Positions 6,912-9,441 of a stretch of 9,441 bases of DNA are shown here, in pieces. The stretch's first letter is position 1; every line of letters starts with the position of its first letter. The DNA comes from Clostridiales bacterium (GTDB lineage Bacteria > Bacillota > Clostridia > Oscillospirales > Acutalibacteraceae), in assembly GCA_019421725.1 (NCBI GenBank), contig JAHZES010000031.1, positions 1-9,441 of the forward strand. Reading direction: 5' to 3'. Made by a program: the position numbers and the translations under genes. The notes under the pieces were generated by a model. The model made no database searches and had not been told where the DNA came from. It saw nothing but the letters and a program-made list of their open reading frames with translations.

Positions 6912-6969
6912 CCCGCCCATGGAACATACCGTTATAAAGCTCCGCCGTAGCCCTCGGTGCGCACTATAA

Positions 6970-6996
6970 AAGACGGTGCAGCAACTGCACCGTCTT
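6970..6996 (-). terminator. Rho-independent terminator of clpC
   Basis: A perfect 12-bp stem (AAGACGGTGCAG at 6970-6981 and its complement at 6985-6996) closes a 3-nt loop, 2 nt past the clpC stop codon. On the minus strand the stem ends in CTT and runs into TTATAG, giving a T-run of four. The plus-strand exit, CTTCTTT, is also T-rich, so it may act in both directions. Confidence 0.88.
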
Positions 6997-6998
6997 CT

Positions 6999-9441
6999 TT
7001 ACTGATCCTGACTATCTGAGTTTTCCTGACGGAAAACAAAATTCTCTCCGTCATAATCGCAGCAGATTTTTCCGCTGTTTACAGTCCCGTTCAACAGCTT
7101 TTCCGCCAATGCATCCTCGATCCTGCTCTGAATCGCTCTGCGCAAAGGACGAGCACCATAGACCGGGTCAAAGCCCTGCTCTGCAATGGCATCCACTGCA
7201 GAAGCCGTAAAACGAATCTCTACGCCAAGCTCCCGCAAGCGTCCGCCAAGCGCTTCCAGCATTTTTTCGGTAATCTGGTGCAGCTCCGGCTTTGTCAGCT
7301 GATGAAATACAATAATCTCATCCACACGGTTCAAAAATTCCGGCCGAAACGTATTCTTCAGCTCCGCCATTACCGTCTCACTGATGGAAGTATCACTGAG
7401 CGCGTTTTCCGAAAGAAACCCAAGCCCTGCCTTCCGCTCCGTAATCTGCCGCGCGCCGACATTGGACGTCATGATCAGAATCGTATTTTGAAAATTCACG
7501 GTTCTTCCCTGAGAGTCGGTCAGTCGGCCGTCCTCCAAAATCTGCAGCAGCATATTGAACACATCGGGGTGCGCCTTTTCGATCTCATCGAACAGAACAA
7601 CGGAATATGGTTTCCGGCGGACCTTCTCCGTCAGCTGCCCACCCTCTTCAAATCCCACATAGCCGGGCGGCGAACCAACAAGCCGGGAAACCGTATGCTT
7701 TTCCATATATTCCGACATATCCAGCCGGATCATTGCAGACTCATCGCCGAACATCGCTTCCGCCAGCGCTTTGCAGAGCTCCGTCTTTCCGACACCTGTC
7801 GGCCCGAGAAAGAGAAACGAACCGATGGGACGGTGCGGGTCCTTTAACCCAACTCTGCCGCGACGAATTGCTCTTGCAACAGCCGAAACCGCCTCCTGCT
7901 GACCGACTACACGCCGGTGCAGAACGGATTCCAGCTGCAGCAGCCGTTCGCTTTCTGTTTTGGTCAGCTGCCGCGCGGGGATTCCTGTCCAACCGGAAAC
8001 AATTTCAGCAATGTCCTCAGGTGTGACGATACCGGACTGATGGCCGTTCTGCGCTTCGATCTAGCGCTTCGCGGCTTCAACCTCCTGCCGAAGCTTGTGC
8101 TCTTCATCGCGCAGGCGCGCCGCGTTTTCAAATTCCTGTGCATTCACCGCCGCCGCCTTTTCCTGACCGAGCTCCTTGAGCCGCTTTTCCTTCTCTTGCA
8201 GCTCCGGCGGCGCTGTGTAAGCGCGCAGTCTCACTCTGGAAGCAGCCTCGTCGATCAGATCAATGGCCTTATCCGGCAGAAAACGGTCTGCAATATAGCG
8301 CGCAGAAAGCTTAACGGCTGCACGAATCGATTCATCGGTGATTTTTACCTTGTGATGTGCTTCGTAACGGTCTCTCAGTCCGAGCAGGATCTGCTCCGCT
8401 TCCTCCTCACTCGGCTCCCCCACTGTAACGGGCTGGAAACGGCGCTCCAGCGCAGCGTCTTTTTCAATATATTTCCGATACTCCTCGATGGTCGTCGCAC
8501 CGATCACCTGCAGATCTCCCTTGGTCAAAGACGGCTTAAGAATATTGGCGGCATCAGTTGCCCCTTCGGCCGCTCCTGCGCCGATAATCGTATGCAGCTC
8601 ATCGATAAACAAAATAATATTTCCGGATTTTTTAACGTCATCGATCACATTGCGGATGCGCTCTTCAAAATCTCCGCGGTATTTTGTCCCGGCAACCATG
8701 CCAGTCAGATCCAGCGAAACGATTTTCTTGCCTTGCAGAAGATCCGGAACCTCCCCTGCCGCAATTTTAAGCGCCAGACCCTCCGCAATCGCCGTCTTTC
8801 CAACGCCCGGCTCACCAATCAGGCACGGATTATTCTTTGTTCTTCGGCTAAGGATCTGAATCACACGCTCGATCTCTTTCTGCCGTCCGATCACAGGATC
8901 GATGGTTCCTTTGCTCGCCTCTTCGGTCAGGTCGCGGCCAAATTCCCGCCAGGAATCCTTTCCCCTCTGCCGTGCAGCGCCGGAATCCTTCTGTCCCTCT
9001 GCTGTCGGATTCTGCTCCGCAGCAACGCCAAGTGTGCTGAACACCTCGCGCACAACCGTGTCCTTATCGGCGTTAAAGGATTCCAAATAGCGTACCGCAT
9101 AGCTCTGTCTGTCATCAAGCAGCGCCAACAAAAGGTGCTCCGTTCCCACATAAGGGTGATGCATTTGAGCGCTGTACAGTACTGCAAGCTGCAGCACACG
9201 CTTGCTGCGTGGTGTAAAATCGTCAATGGAAAGCACCGTACGGCTGCCCTGCCCCTGCGACCGAACAACCCGACTGCGAAGCGCATCCGACGTGACGCCG
9301 TATTTTTGCAGCACTGCCGCTGCAACGCCGCTTTCCTCCGCCGTCAAGCCGTAAAGCAGATGTTCGCTGCCAACATAGGTATGCCCCAACTCCTGCGCAA
9401 ACTCTATTGCGTGATTAACCCCCCGCTTTCCCTTTTCTGTA
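6999..9441 (-). pseudogene. clpC: clpC ATPase/unfoldase gene, interrupted by one in-frame TAG; 5' end outside window
   Basis: ClpC is a hexameric Hsp100 unfoldase that feeds substrates to the ClpP protease in protein quality control. From the window edge (numbering the first whole codon as 1) the frame has 813 sense-position codons, close to the usual ~810, so about a dozen N-terminal residues are missing. Order: Clp N-domain repeats (GHTYVGSEHLL, HPYVGTEHLL); first ATPase unit with Walker A GEPGVGKT (209-216), Walker B FIDE (278-281) and arginine-finger ERR (332-334); short coiled M region (about 410-459); TAG at codon 460; second ATPase unit with GPTGVGKT (546-553), FDEIEKAHPDV (617-627), a ClpP-binding-type LGF at 673-675, and YGARPLRRAI. 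There is no frameshift and no other stop, so everything else appears under constraint until recently. The first ATG after the TAG (7754) lies past the second Walker A, so reinitiation cannot rebuild that unit. Without readthrough the product is N-domain, first ATPase unit and M region only. Confidence 0.9.
8061..8063 (-). other. In-frame amber codon within clpC
   Basis: The minus-strand codons around it read AAG CGC TAG ATC GAA (K R stop I E), with the same frame open on both sides for hundreds of codons. In other ClpC proteins this stretch after the M region carries a Trp (Bacillus subtilis KKSWKEKQ), so a TGG to TAG transition is the simplest origin. All five complete genes with a clear natural stop elsewhere in the window, and clpC itself, end in TAA or TGA; TAG is not used as a natural stop here, though the sample is very small. 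Confidence 0.92.

Noticed and set aside
6999..8060. The 3' part of clpC as a separate functional gene
   Set aside because: It has no ATG, GTG or TTG before 7754, which lies after the Walker A motif of that ATPase unit, and no ribosome binding site or promoter of its own is visible.

Overview
The window looks like a chromosomal segment of a Gram-positive Firmicute of the class Clostridia, probably an Oscillospiraceae/Ruminococcaceae-type anaerobe. The grounds are a ClpC-type unfoldase, a YfhO membrane glycosyltransferase, strong GGAGG-like ribosome binding sites, sigma-A promoters, and a small conserved protein I associate with this group. The lineage is inferred from gene content only. Every gene I can support lies on the minus strand, so transcription runs from high to low coordinates.

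Layout, in the direction of transcription. (1) 9441-6999 is clpC, lacking roughly its first dozen codons beyond the window edge. It is otherwise intact except for one in-frame amber (TAG) codon at 8061-8063, between the first ATPase unit and the second. A 12-bp terminator hairpin follows the natural stop. (2) A clear promoter at 6830-6858 drives a two-gene operon: a YfhO-family membrane protein (6758-4146), then, overlapping by 17 nt, a protein with an Ig-like N-terminus and a divergent polysaccharide-deacetylase-like body (4162-3059). A probable terminator follows. (3) An extended -10 promoter at 2882-2910 precedes a leader with two tiny overlapping ORFs, then a 95-residue protein of unknown function (2763-2476). 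A terminator-like hairpin comes next, and immediately after it a histidine phosphatase (2341-1811). (4) A gene-free, AT-rich stretch (1440-1810) carries a perfect 22-bp inverted repeat. (5) A secreted M23 metallopeptidase with a beta-trefoil-like N-terminal region (1436-279) and a Ser-rich lipoprotein (261-1, truncated by the window edge) form an AT-richer pair that looks like an accessory unit.

Functionally there are two envelope themes: surface glycopolymer modification (YfhO plus the deacetylase-like protein) and peptidoglycan cleavage at the surface (M23 enzyme plus lipoprotein). Beside them lies a protein-quality-control gene whose function depends on how the amber codon is read. I see no CRISPR array, tRNA, rRNA, insertion sequence or phage gene. 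No clearly new multi-gene system is visible. The points most worth following up are the clpC amber codon, the nested-palindrome inverted repeat, and the YfhO/deacetylase-like pair.
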